Assembly (NCBI GenBank): GCA_021234155.1 | Contig: JAJEKV010000016.1 | Coordinates: 18,909,501-18,973,500 of the forward strand | Source of the DNA: Isoetes taiwanensis | Lineage: Eukaryota > Streptophyta > Lycopodiopsida > Isoetales > Isoetaceae | DNA length: 64,000 nucleotides | Reading direction: 5' to 3' | Part shown: piece after piece, positions 24,000 to 35,259 of the stretch | How the letters are laid out: each line of letters starts with the position of its first letter | Position numbering within the stretch: position 1 is the stretch's first letter | The notes under the pieces: model-generated | Databases searched by the model: none | Told to the model about the DNA's origin: nothing | What the model saw: the letters and a program-made list of their open reading frames with translations, nothing else | Position numbers and translations under genes: made by a program

Positions 24000-26900
24000 G
24001 GTCACATAGCAGCACCCGAATCTTAGGGGGCGAGATTGGGTTCCACACCCACCTCCAAATGTTGCCCCAGTCATCTCCTGGCACTTGGAGACTCCAGCCG
24101 GGGAGGTAGCTCATCCTGAATAGCCAAAAGCTCATAGCAGGACTTCACGAAATTCGAGGGGTCAACTTTCGGATGACAACTCCACACCCGCCCCGACGCC
24201 TGCGTGGGATTCAGCGGTAGAGCATTAGCCACCCGTGCCCAAATAGCCGCGATCCGTTCTCGCAGATTCGGAACTTGTGGCGGAAAAGTTGCCGGGGGTG
24301 CAAAGGCGCCCGTCAATATACCACTCCCCACCGCCGGAACCCCACCTTTATTGCCCATCTGGCCCGGACGGGGATCGCCGGATCGCGACCCGACACCATA
24401 GGTCGACCGGCCAATCAGGATCCACCATGGTGATGCCTCTAACTGAATACAACTGGCGGCATCAATGGCAAACACTGCTCCCAGGCGCGCAAGAGCCCCT
24501 TCAGGAAGGGAGAGGCATTAACATATGGCCTGATATCAGCAAATAATGGCCGCACATGCACGGATGGCTTACGGAAAACAATCGAGTGAGATAGCGGCCC
24601 GATGAAGTAAGACCATGCGGGGAATCAAGCGCATTCTCGGGACCGCAAACACAAACTTGGACAACGAGGACCTTGCCATGCGCGAGATCCAAGAAACCGA
24701 GTCCCCCGCGACTTTGGGGGCACACATTTCCACCGAGGCCACTTTAACAAGCGCCCCTCCTCATTTCCACCCCATACAAAGTTACGGACCATTGAGGAAT
24801 TTCCCGAACCACGCTCTCCGGCGCCCGGGATAATGGGCGCCATATAAATATCGTGGAGCACAAAGCGGACCGCCCAGCGTGACTCTACCGACCATGGAAA
24901 GCTTCCCCCTTCCACCGGTTAAAGGTGCGCGCGCGGCCACGAGAATGTCACGCCAAATGCTGCCGTAGAAATGTCAATGCCAAGCGGGATTCCTAAAAGC
25001 CTAGAGCAGCCTAGCGGATGCATCCGCCAAGGAAATTGGGATACGACCCGCGGGCATGGGATGCCGCCCGGCCATAGCGTAGAACACCCGACCAATTCAT
25101 AAGACAACCCGGCGCAAGAGAGAATGTGTCCGGACAACTCTTTCATTATTTAGCAGATTTCTTTTCATCGGTACGTAGGAAAAGAAAAGCGTCATCGGCA
25201 TCTTGACTCCCAATGCTAGCTGCGACCCATCGCCATCCTCAACCCCTCCACAACACCCAGCCTCCACGGTAGAGATCCAGAAGCTGCGAGGGGGCCTGCC
25301 CACGATGGTAAATAGGAAGGGAAGCCAGCGGACATCCTGGCGAACTCTGCGTCCCACAATAAAAGGCGGCGATGACTCACCTTGACATAGGGCCGGTGGT
25401 ACGGCGGCGTTAAAACTTGAGTCACTTACGTAAAGCTCTCCCCACACCCAAAGGCGAGCATCATCCTCTTGGAAAGTTCCACAGAACACTATCATAGGCC
25501 TTTGCAAAATCCGGCTTCAAGTACACTATCTGGCGACACTGTTTGCGTGCCCGGTGAATACCCTCGAATGCGCGCGACATTATTGAGAATGTGCCTGCGG
25601 GAATGAAACCGGTGCATGGGGCAAATAGCCTCCGCCGGGACCCGCTTGCAAGCGGCGAGAGGGCCTTCACAATAATCTTGTATCTGGTAGAAAGAAGCGT
25701 GTCCGGGCCGCCAATCGAGATGGCGGCGGGCTCCTTCACCTTCGGTATCAAAGGAAATGCAGCCCGGTGTTGAGTCTATAGTCCAGCAGCGTCGGCTGAA
25801 GCGAGATCTTGATAGGTCTGCTGCAGCGACTCCCCACCCAATCCCAATATTCACGGAAGAACTCCACAGGAATGCCGTCGATCCGGGCACTTATGGGGAG
25901 CGAGTGCGGCAAAGCCTCCTCGAGCTCTGCCTTGTAGCGGGGGCTGCAATACTTGCCTTCTATCCATTAGGCACCTTACAAGACACCTTGCTAAGCACAA
26001 CCTGCTCCATCCGTCGGAGAAGGGATATCTCTTCTCACGAAAGAAGCCGAGAGAAGTGCGAGAAAGTGGCACGTTTAATATCTGGCGGCCCGAATGCGGG
26101 AATCGCGACCATCCGGCAATACCAAAGGCGACATAGAGGCGCATACTTCTTACAGCGCCAATACGAAGAACGATGAGGTGGTGTCCCCTTCCATAGCCAA
26201 GTGATTCACGCCTTCACGCTGCGGCGACCTTCTTGGACTCCTCATTTTGCAATGTAGCGGTATCTCCCTCTCCGCACCCCATCGGGCGAACGGGACACGA
26301 GGGCTTCCAATTCAGCGATACAATGCCTCCAGCGCCTCCGGCTCTTGGCGTGCCCTCCGGCTTCCCCCATGACTTGGCAAATGCCTTGACCTCGGCCGAG
26401 GGCCCTCACCATCCACGACATCCCAAAGTTATCGCGAAAGGTCGCGGAACTATATCTGCTGGCAACCCCAAGAGAAATCCGCATCCTTGAGGGTGGCGGT
26501 GTTCAACTTGAAGGCCCGTCTTGGCGTCGGCGACTACACTCGAGCTGGGAAATCGGTGAGGAAAGTGATCGAGGAGACGGTGGTGGACAAAATGTTCTTC
26601 CGCTTGGCGAAGGCGCTGGTCGCTACTAGGGTGTTAGCATAGCATCGTCATGCCAGAGCATATGCCGTCAGGCCCCGATCCACTGGTTACACCAAGTAAA
26701 TGTGGAGTCGCGGACAACTCCATCAACCGCCCAGTCAGCCGGTTTACCCATTCCCCCGCTCAAAGCCACGTACCACTTCGCCGCTCACGCCACACCTATC
26801 ACGAGTAGTCTCTACCATGTTAAAATTAAGCCCAGCGGCGACCAAGCTACACCGGCTCTCGGGCTGCCCGGTATTGCCTCAGGGCGCCCATAGCCCTCTG

Positions 26901-27300
26901 CGCGTAGCGGTATTATGAGCATAGACGTTGAGGAATCCCCACTCTGCGGACCCTCTGCGCCACTTGATAATGACCCATCGCCCCCCCCGATCGCCAAGGT
27001 GAGCGTCACTGCACATGCATCTTCCGCGCCAATGGCGGGTCCACCCTTAGAAGCCCGGTGGCAAGCTGCGGCGGCGTATTGCGGCCCGAACATATCGGCA
27101 ATGCGGGAGTGTCCCCACAGCAACACTTATGCTCCACGAAGGCACAAGATGTCGGGATCCATCTTGCGGACCCGTAGCGCGCCACTCTCGTTCTCTTCGG
27201 TGGCGAGCGAGCGCACCTCGAGCGTTCCAACTTCGGGATCTTCTTGTCCATAGCTATTCGCGGCGGAGGCCAGTTCTTGTTGCTGCTTTTTCCCTCCGTC
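24000..27300 (-). pseudogene. L1 ORF2 remnant (endonuclease, reverse transcriptase, zf-RVT)
   Basis: Minus strand, 5' to 3'. The endonuclease-like part spans about 27260-26800 (GSARWIPTSCAFVEHK then IADMFGPQYAAACH-like, then PRAGVAWSPLGLIL). The RT spans about 25750-24900, with MIPKVKEPAAISIGGPDTLL and STRYKIIVKALS, then IVYLKPDFAKAYDSVLWNF, which holds the first catalytic Asp block. The zf-RVT start is at about 24180-24000 (RVWSCHPKVDPSNFVKSCYE, then DDWGNIWRWVWN..PPKIRV). The frame changes many times, no YADD block was seen in a clean frame, and the zf-RVT cysteines are cut off. Confidence 0.8.
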
Positions 27301-27419
27301 ACCGTGCCGCCCGTGAAATAAATCCTTAAGTGCGAGTCATCACGGACAAGAGCTAAGCCCAGTTGCGTCGGGGAGACCCTCGCATCCGGTCGCCTCATCG
27401 GCCCTTCGGTAAGGCATTT

Positions 27420-29591
27420 TCAGCGCCACTTGTCAAGCTCCATCCCCTCGAAGAGGCCTGGGTGGGGCCTTCCGCGTCCAGTCCGTATTTGTACCACCGC
27501 CCGGCCAGCCACAGGTCCCCACCGGTGTAAATGCATTTGCTTTCTGCTGTTTCTGCTGTTCTTGGATGTGAAGCAACCACGGGCCACCACCTCACAGGAA
27601 CTTGCCGTTGGATCATTTTGCCTTGCCCCACCGGGGCGGCCGACGACCGTTACTGCGGTGGAAAGGGATGACCCACCTAACCCACCGAGCCCAAGCTACT
27701 TGCTGGGTCCTATCAGGGGCCGGGTTCTCTGCCGGCATAAGTAGGCGGGGCCCTGTGACATCGAAGAACCACCGTGCCTGCCTCTGTAAACTCCACAGCG
27801 CAGGCGGAACCCTATATACGGGGGGGCGAACACGCAAACACGGAGGGCGGGGAAACATTCTCGGGATCTCGGGCCATTCAACAACAATCGAGGGAAACCA
27901 GGAAGTACCACTCGCCGCTCCTAACCGTTGGGGGAGGCAATGGGCTATCATGAACGCGCCCGCGCAAATCTTCGGCTCCGAACTATGGAGTGAAATATGC
28001 CCTCAGAGCCCATTGGCAATCGCTATCATGAACTCCGGCCCGGAGCATATCTCTGGGAAGATCCACCACTTGAAACCGACAAAGGGATCTTCAAGGTGAC
28101 GGAATCGAGCACTCACACGAGGTGTGTAATCGCGTCATCGAGTAATTCCCCCACATGAGGTCAACCCCCTGCATACAATCCCTCTCCACCCGCAGGGGCT
28201 TATCGAACATGAGGAGGAAGAAATTATTCCCCGGGGAACCCGGGGGCTGAAGCGGCCGAGATACCCGGCCGCTTAAAGTGAGCTTGCAGCCACCGCCAAC
28301 TCTCCTTGTGTCTAACACCCAGGTATAGTACACCAACAAGCGCGAGGAGACAAGATTGGAAATGGACTTGAGGTGTTCTTTGGTGGTCTACCTCAGCGAT
28401 ATTAGCCGGGAGGACCGAGTGGAATCCACCCTCTGGCTCCCTTCTGTTATCTTTGGTTCAAAAGGCGGGGGCCTCCCCATTCGGTAGGTGTCGGCCGGTC
28501 ACCTGATTTGCGAATCCATTGGCGAGAACGCTGGCGTGAAAGCACGCTAACCGTGTCATTCGTTAGCCGGGCGGGGCCGTCCGTCTCGACTTCGGCTGCC
28601 CCTCGACCTCGCCTCTCCACACTTTCGGGTTTGGCTTATCACGGATGTTGCGCTTCCACTACAACCCTAATTAGCGAGAAATTGTTCATAGGCTCAGTGG
28701 CTGCAAAGGGGTCCCTCTGCGGTCGAGCGAGACGGACTTGAGCCATGGCGGGTTCTTTGTTTCCAGCGGAGGCATCTTTTTCGGAACCTCAAATCGCCTC
28801 TCATGCAACACATGCCATCCGACCACGAGGGGCTCCCTAGATGCACCAACCTGCGGATTGGATACGAGGGTTGCCTTTGCCCAACCACCAGGAGACCCTT
28901 GCCCACACCCAAGCTGCTGCCTGTCCGGCCCATCCCCATGCTCTCCACAACCACTGTTTTCATAGCCACGGATGGGAACCGGGGATGGGCGGTTCCCTAC
29001 AATCTGTCTAGAAGCTTGCAGGGGAACTAGTGGGGCCCACGACCACCGACCCCATGAGGCCATATCTGTTGCCCCTGGCGACCAAATTTGTCCCGAGTTC
29101 TATAGAATGCACGCCCCCAGGCCAATGAGGTCCTATCTGGCGCCCACAGCGGCCCGAATTTGGATTACTGGCTGGGGCCCTATTGGAATGGGATAATTGA
29201 GGGCCGCAGAAGCGGCTCCGTCACCTCGTTCAGAAGCGTCCTCACCCTGAATTGAAGACCCAGCAGATCGAATCTGCTGGGCCGCCCTGTTCACATCCAC
29301 CGATTGGGAAATCAGTTGAATCGGGTCCCTGCATCCTTGTGCCAACCCGCCCCCTAAGGAAGCGCTTGGCATCCCAGCAGGCCGGACCTGCTGCCCCAAG
29401 GCTGCCGGAGTGGACTCCACATCTGCCGCCTCCCCACCAAGAAGATCCGCTGAGGCCATACCATGCTGCCGGATTGAAGACCCAGCAGGTCGATTCTGCT
29501 GGGCCGCCCTTGCAAGCTTCGGAATCCTTTTAGGATTCATCTGATTGCTGTTGCCTTCTCCTGCCATAGCATTCACGAGATGCGCACCCAC
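27420..29591 (-). pseudogene. L1 ORF1 remnant (DUF4283 plus degenerate zinc knuckle)
   Basis: A candidate start lies at 29591 (MGAHLVNAMAGEGNSNQMNP). The N-terminal part carries three similar peptides of the type AAQQIRSAGSSI (from palindromic DNA at 29260, 29374 and 29482). The middle part (about 28340-28090) has FFLLMFDKPLRVERD then GVDLMWGNYSMTRLH, the DUF4283 pattern of plant L1 ORF1. Downstream (about 27850-27790) YIGFRLRCGVYRGRHG resembles a CCHC knuckle with the second Cys changed to Tyr. The protein would bind LINE RNA. Several frameshifts make it non-functional. Confidence 0.65.
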
Positions 29592-29649
29592 CAGATCCGC
29601 TCAGATCAGTGCCTGAGTCCGCCGCCTTGGTTCTGCCGCCATCTAAATC

Positions 29650-31080
29650 ATCCCAATTCGACATTATTTTTTATCAACAACAAACCCAAACTGATGTCAT
29701 TTTTTTGGCGCAAATCCTCGGTATTAAATGTTTCATAAGGCATTTCAGAGTACCAAATAGACCATAACCAAATGTTTCTCATATGATAGCATTAAATCCT
29801 ACACGACTGGGCTAAACTTCTATTAGTTCATGGATGTGATGGCCACTAATTGATAAACCGGCAAAATGGTAATCATAAAGGTGGACTTAGCAATAGACAG
29901 ATGCCACCCTATGCATTTAAGACTTGCCACATTGGAGGAAATCATTTATATCAGTTTAGTCCTTTTTATCCAGTCAATTCCTCAAATTTTCTTGCACGAA
30001 TAGAGAGATAAACTAAAAAAATATGGCAACGTAGTTACATCCCATACTTCCCATACTTCAAATTCGTATAGATGAAAACTAAAAAGCAAATATGGACTCA
30101 GATCTTTGAAGCAAACGGATAATGATATTTATTAATATATTTATACATGAGGACCAGGCTGCGGACTTGATGTTTATTGCATTTAGCCATCAATAATAGC
30201 TAAAACACAAATCCACTATAAACAGTGGTCACAATCATGTTGTGGGAAGCTTTGGGTAAAAATTTACAACTAATAAAATTCAGTGGACGGGTAATATCTT
30301 ATCTTGCAGAAACATGAATTTTTTCTAGTTTTGTGGTTGACAAATGATTCAAGGTGAAAAACCTGAAAACGTTTGTGCAAATATGTAACCCATGTTTGCA
30401 AACCATATCTTCTTCCCCACCACTAAATATGTAACCCATGTTTGCAAAACATATCTTCTTCCCCACCACTGTTGCAACTTCTCTAAAAAAGCAAAAGCAA
30501 ATCTGCTAGTCAAGGCTCGATTATGGTACACCACCCACTTTAGAGGACACACATTTGAGTCAAGCTTATTCTTTGCGACATATGATGATAACAACTCAAA
30601 CATATAAGAAGGCGGTTATATCCCGGCCGGCTTCTACGGCATTTTGAATGTCGTTATACTGAATTGCAATCTTATTTCATATTATAAATTCTGGTGGATT
30701 CCACATTACAAAGTCTTGTTAATGTACATAGTAAATCAACGTATTTACTTTTTTTAGCAAAAAATACCAAGGCATACTGCATGATAATACTTTTTTTCTT
30801 TGTTAAGGACGGCGTCAAAAATATCTGTTGGAACATATTTTCGATATTGCACTAGGTTTCATGTGTTAGGCAGTTTATGTGTTAGGCGGTGAGTGCTTCG
30901 TTTTGTGCTATTGCATCTTAGTCCTTATGGATCTTTCCATGGCAAACATGCTGCCCTTCAATTTTAATAGGTTCTACGATTTGGAGAGAGATCAAAGGTA
31001 TGTTCTCAAGAAGCTGGAGTTCAACGACACTTAAAATCTATTAATTACATATAGCTTGTCAACCTCGGTGAACCCGAAAA
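29650..31080. other. Gene-free stretch with a tandem duplication
   Basis: AT-rich DNA. A ~46-bp unit ('atatgtaacccatgtttgca...ccccaccact') is duplicated in tandem at about 30380-30470. No gene recognised. Confidence 0.6.
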
Positions 31081-31086
31081 AGCGGT

Positions 31087-31482
31087 TTGTTTTCCGGCAA
31101 TAATACAAGAAAAAAACAAACATCTTCTCGACCACTCCCTGCAATGGATGCGACATTCCAGTTAGTATCCTTATTGCATAAAGTGTACCAGCTTGGGTCC
31201 TCGCAGCAGGGCCAATGCAGGCTTCCATGGATTGCTCTCAAGAGTTCAAAAGAGTTGTCTGAAAAGGGAGTGCAAGAGTGTTGGTATACAAAGGCATCGC
31301 AATGGGCTGCCTCTTTGGGATTTGGTTTGAAAAACCTGCCTCCCTTCCAATATAACATGGCTGCAGCCAATACTGTGGTAAAACTGTCATCTCAGAACTG
31401 GAACGGACAAGGGGAATCCGACTGTTTAATTAAAACAAAGCATTGCGATGGTCCTACTATGACGGATGTTGACTTAATGTGA
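31087..31482 (+). CDS. Unidentified coding stretch (possible exon)
   Basis: A 131-codon plus-strand frame containing MDATFQLVSLLHKVYQLGSS, LPWIALKSSKELSEKGVQEC, ASQWAASLGFGLKNLPPFQY and NWNGQGESDCLIKTKHCDGP. The composition is protein-like (Trp, Cys and charged residues evenly spread), and I favour this strand over the antisense frame (31059-31370). I do not recognise the family. It ends at a TGA at 31482. Neighbours are an antisense frame (31474-31851) and the saccharopine-dehydrogenase-like fragment, both on the other strand. It could be one exon of a larger or broken gene. Confidence 0.4.
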   Translation: MFSGNNTRKKQTSSRPLPAMDATFQLVSLLHKVYQLGSSQQGQCRLPWIALKSSKELSEKGVQECWYTKASQWAASLGFGLKNLPPFQYNMAAANTVVKLSSQNWNGQGESDCLIKTKHCDGPTMTDVDLM

Positions 31483-31851
31483 TTTCTGCTTGATGGTCCG
31501 AATGTCAAAGTGAAGAAATTCAACCAAGCGCGGGTAAACGGCGGGAGTAAGTATGACTCTCTTAAGGTAGCCAATTCTGTTATAAAATGGTGAGCAAAAA
31601 AAGTAGAAAATGCCAAATAAAAATGCATAGATGAACCACCATTTTACATTGTTATCCATCTTGTGAATAAGTGTGTGCATGTTATCTGTAGATATAAAAA
31701 AGAGAGGACCCACTAACACAGCCAATATCGCATGATGAGAATGCTCGTGCGCATATGGATATTGGTGTGTGAAAATTTCCCGATCGTCTCCATCTTTATA
31801 CAAAATATTTGAACTATAATTAGAGCTGTATATACTATATTCAAATGTCAA
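31474..31851 (-). CDS. Unidentified open frame with membrane-like segments
   Basis: A 125-codon minus-strand frame with a His-rich segment (THQYPYAHEHSHHAILAVLV) and two hydrophobic stretches (AILAVLVGPLFFIS and WWFIYAFLFGIFYFFC). It might be an exon of a membrane protein, but no family is recognised and the frame could be fortuitous. It overlaps the plus-strand frame by nine bases. Confidence 0.25.
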   Translation of the reverse strand: MTFEYSIYSSNYSSNILYKDGDDREIFTHQYPYAHEHSHHAILAVLVGPLFFISTDNMHTLIHKMDNNVKWWFIYAFLFGIFYFFCSPFYNRIGYLKRVILTPAVYPRLVEFLHFDIRTIKQKSH

Positions 31852-31982
31852 CTTTTGGCACTATCACCACTAAAATAAGACCTCATTGCATCACTTACAT
31901 AAGATGATAACAGCAATCAGACCATGAACGCCATGTTTACTTAAAATATCATTGCAATACACTTTCCTTCTACGTGTTAGCT

Positions 31983-32495
31983 TTTCTGGATGGAGGAACC
32001 CATTGCACGGTGTTGAAGATTAAACCCGGCTCCTTGGTGTACTATCATATCCACCTTGCTTGAAACAACTAGGGAACCATTTTCTAAAGCCTTGGAATGA
32101 TACGCAGCTTCCATTCTTTCCATAAACTCAGGCTCCCCAGTAATGTCCAAATAATCAATCCCTGCATCCACACAAGCCTTAACCACAGGCTCGCCATAGA
32201 GTCTGAAAGGTCTAACACAACTTACCAGAAGACAAGTGGCAGAGCAAATCCTAGCAAGGTTGTTTATATCCGCTTGAAAAATGGGAATTTGAGGTGGAGA
32301 TGCTGATTTGGAGACCCATTTTAGGGCTTCTACAAGTTTGGATTCACTGCGACCTGCGATTGTGATTTGAACTTGGTTAAACTTGAGGAATTCACGAAGT
32401 ACATATTCACCTGTGAAACCCGAGGCTCCAAAGAGAAGAGCGCCGGAATGGATGAGACAACCCGTTAGCCGGTTTCCAAACTGGCTGCCCAACAA
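31983..32495 (-). pseudogene. Saccharopine-dehydrogenase-like oxidoreductase, N-terminal fragment
   Basis: The minus strand encodes an NAD(P)-binding Rossmann start, LLFGASGFTGEYVLREFLKF, then TIAGRSESKLVEALKWVSKS, FRLYGEPVVKACVDAGIDYL and DITGEPEFMERMEAAYHSKA, as in plant saccharopine-dehydrogenase-like proteins of about 450 residues. The expected CVGPFR is CVRPFR. After GSLVVSS the next conserved block (ACGFDS.PAELG) is scrambled by small indels, but FN, QWVPPS can still be read in another frame up to about 31985. The C-terminal two thirds are absent. The enzymatic activity of the plant family is uncertain, and this copy is dead. Confidence 0.85.
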
Positions 32496-32519
32496 CAGCG
32501 GCCACCACCGATTTACGCC

Positions 32520-33310
32520 CTATAGCAAGTTTTGAGCAGTCATTGGCATATTTCTGGCATATACTGGCACATGCTTAGAATATGCCATAAACCCACATAA
32601 ACGAGGGCTTGCCCCCCTAGGGGCAACCCAAAAACGTCACACATAAACTATTTCAAACATATGTATTGCTAATATTTCAAACTTACATAATCAAAAGCTA
32701 CTAACTAATATCTTAAGAGCTATTTGTTTGAGATAATACAGGTTATTCACCACAACAAAAAATGTCACTCACACAATCCTACCGTCTAGTCTCAACATGC
32801 GAAGAGGTGGCATAATACTCACTCAGAATTTTCGATTTCTAAACTACCTACTCTCAATTGTATATGTTATATACAAGACTAGCACAAACCTTTATATACC
32901 CAAAGTCATCCTCAACAAGTGTATATATATTGCCAGACCACCACATCCTATATTGAGTAATCACGTGAAAACTACCTCACCACTTTCTCAACTAGTATAA
33001 CACCTTGATCCGTTTATATTTGTATGAGATTGGTTCTGAACAATAGATTTCTATAGCCAAAAAACATGAAGAAAGTGAGGAGGCAACAAACAAGAGATAG
33101 CCTATTGCTACCCACACACAACTACCCCATCAACTACCAAGCCTATTGCCCCAAGCAGAAATACATTACGTTTGTAAAGTTTGCAAGTTGCCTAGCCTAG
33201 CCCTGCCTAGCCTTCTTCCCAACCCTGCAGTTCTGCTAGTTCATCATTTATTCATTTTTATTATTCTTTTATTAACTTGTGTTTGCTTCTTTCATCATTA
33301 ATTCATCTTT
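32520..33310. other. Gene-free stretch
   Basis: AT-rich sequence without recognisable features. Confidence 0.5.
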
Positions 33311-33320
33311 ATTATTTCAA

Positions 33321-33635
33321 GGCCCCGAAAGGACCAAACTTTTTTTTTTTTTTGAATTAACACAAACTATTACATTCAACACTTTAAAATTAAATTCCCC
33401 CTGAAACCCCTTTGGTTTAGGTGCATATTCACACGGGAGGTGATGTAGGGCAGCGAGAGCCCCTTTAATCATATAATACACATATAAAATCAACACCATT
33501 CAGTAAATACCATCAAACCTTATAGTATTTTGCAAACCTGAATATACCGTATATAAAAACTCGTACAAGCATACCCCACGAACGAGGATCGCTATGTACC
33601 GGTTTGTATCGAGGAATAAAGGGCAAATATATTAG
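33321..33635 (-). repeat. Dispersed repeat (LINE-3'-end-like), copy 1
   Basis: Begins GGCCCCGAAAGGACC followed by poly-T and shares long blocks with 56278-56620, for example 'gtgcatattcacacggg', 'atcttatagtatttcg/ccttatagtattttgc' and 'aggcataccccacaaatgag'. The T-run near one end, and a reverse transcriptase fragment just beyond the second copy, suggest a LINE 3' UTR read on the minus strand. Confidence 0.7.
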
Positions 33636-33769
33636 AGATGTACAACAGATGTACATTAGTTATACATATGAGTACATTGATGTATCTAATGTATGCCAGA
33701 TTCACAGATCTGACTTAGTTCATGACATCTACAATTGTTGGAAGTTGCGATAGCAATAACTCGTGAACT

Positions 33770-34620
33770 TCATCTGACAAATGAAATGCTGTGATTGAGT
33801 CTGTGATTTACTTTCTTGAATGGAATTCTAATCCCAATCACAGATTCTGCAGGTATCAAAAATAGTTTATATTTGTTGTGGCAACCTGGGATTAGAAATT
33901 CATAATATTGTCCTTCAATGACATTAGTGCCAGCAGAGTACTCATTTCCATAGTCATCAATCAAATCTTTTTCCAATGCGTGCTTTTCCTTGTTGCATAT
34001 GAGAACATAGTGTGGAAAACCATCTACATTGTTTGGTGCCGCAAATGACATAATAGCATTTGAAACTTCTATAGTGTCACCTAAACCAAGCTTATCATCT
34101 GCATATAAAACATCCAAATTATTTTTAGCTTCGCCACGAGAGGCAATATGATTTGTGAGCTCCAAATTTTTGAGGGACCATTCATCACAATGTTGTTTAT
34201 TCTCACAATTCAGCCAATCAAAGTTCATTAAGCCTTATTCGAGGATGCATCTATTTCACAGGCTTCTTTTCTTTCTTCATACTCACATGCGTTTTTCTCT
34301 TCTTTGCAAAGCTTGATATGTTGTGATTGTCGACAATTGCAACCAACACCCTTGGCCCACCACTTAATCATTTCAAGCTTGTGGGGATCAAGCTTTCTAC
34401 GAGAACATAGTTTAGAGTCACTGACAACACGTCTTAGATTGGACTTACCATGATAAGGGTCTTCACGAGGGCTAGATTCAACACTCACTTGTTCTACATC
34501 CAAAGGAGAAATAGGAGATTCAAGGAGAGATTCAAGTAGGGCTTCTTTTGTAATGAACGGTGCATCATTTCCTCTTTCATTTTTTCCTTTTCCTACACTT
34601 TTTGATGACGATGGCGAGGT
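33770..34620 (-). CDS. Unidentified coding remnant in two overlapping frames
   Basis: The minus-strand frame from about 34620 to 34228 reads KEALLESLLESPISPLDVEQ, SNLRRVVSDSKLCSRRKLDP and KLEMIKWWAKGVGCNCRQSQ, ending TAATG. The next frame (34228-33770, 152 codons) starts MNFDWLNCENKQHCDEWSLK and includes DKLGLGDTIEVSNAIMSFAA and YYEFLIPGCHNKYKLFLIPA. The two frames overlap by a few bases, which suggests a single gene split by one frameshift. It is among the longest open regions in the window, and the family is not recognised. Its 5' side is cut at about 34625 by a LINE 3' end in opposite orientation. Confidence 0.45.
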
Positions 34621-34624
34621 CACA

Positions 34625-35240
34625 TAACACATTTGAAGTGCAGGAAGGACATCCCAAAGTGTAGGATAGTGCACCGGTCCTTGAGGGTGAACACGTGGGT
34701 GCACAGGATCAACCCGCAGATCAGCGACAGGTGTCCAATGTGTGGTGCCTGTGCGGAGACCCTGGAACATTGCATGTTTCTCTGCGCGGACATCCAGCCG
34801 GCATGGCAGTGGGTCCAGCGCCTCTTTCACACCTCGCTTCAGAGTCAACAGGTGTTGTTGGGCGTGTATCCTAGTGGGTGGTCCCAGCCCCAAAGTCTGG
34901 CCTTCCATTTGTGTAAAGCGTGGTTAGTGTGGCTTATTTGGAAGCGTCGGCGCATGAAGGTCTTCTGGAATGAGGAGATACAGCCCCAGGTTTTGATCCC
35001 GCAGTTAAGGTACAAATTATATCTCTCTTATCTGGCGTCTCCGCGGAAGGAGCAGTTTAAGGCAGCCGTTTGGGAAAGGACCCTTTTTATTGTAGATAGC
35101 ATTGGCAGATTTATCCCATGAGTCGTAGGTAGGTACATGTGCTGTGTGGGTGCTCGCTCATGTTTGGGCAGGGGTACCCTAGTATCGCTCTTCTTGTACT
35201 TACTCTATATTAATATTACTTAATTTCATCCTTCAAAAAA
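34625..35240 (+). mobile_element. LINE 3' end (zf-RVT), severely 5'-truncated
   Basis: The plus-strand frame 34633-35121 carries the reverse-transcriptase zinc-binding domain: RVNTWVHRINPQISDRCPMC, then ETLEHCMFLCADIQPAWQWV, then a conserved C-terminal tail ending SIGRFIP. About 110 bp of 3' UTR and an A-rich tail at 35236-35255 follow. Short 'gtcaca' sequences on both sides (34618-34623 and 35258-35263) may be the remains of a target-site duplication. It inserted into the minus-strand coding remnant at 33770-34620. Confidence 0.85.
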
Positions 35241-35259
35241 AAATAAAAAATAATGTCAC

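Larger units (their letters stand above)
24000..29640 (-). mobile_element. GC-rich L1-type LINE, 3'-truncated, minus strand
   Basis: About 5.6 kb of strikingly GC- and CpG-rich DNA between AT-rich flanks, holding L1 ORF1 and ORF2 remnants in the expected order on the minus strand. The 5' end lies near 29640, where composition changes. The other end stops inside the zf-RVT domain at about 24000, fused to a DUF1685 gene fragment, with no poly(A), 3' UTR or target duplication. LINEs normally lose the 5' end, so the missing 3' end points to a later deletion or rearrangement. All frames are broken by many small indels. Confidence 0.85.

Noticed and set aside
24204-29533. Many long plus-strand frames in the GC-rich region
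   Set aside because: They are antisense to L1 ORF1/ORF2 motifs. High GC lengthens chance frames.
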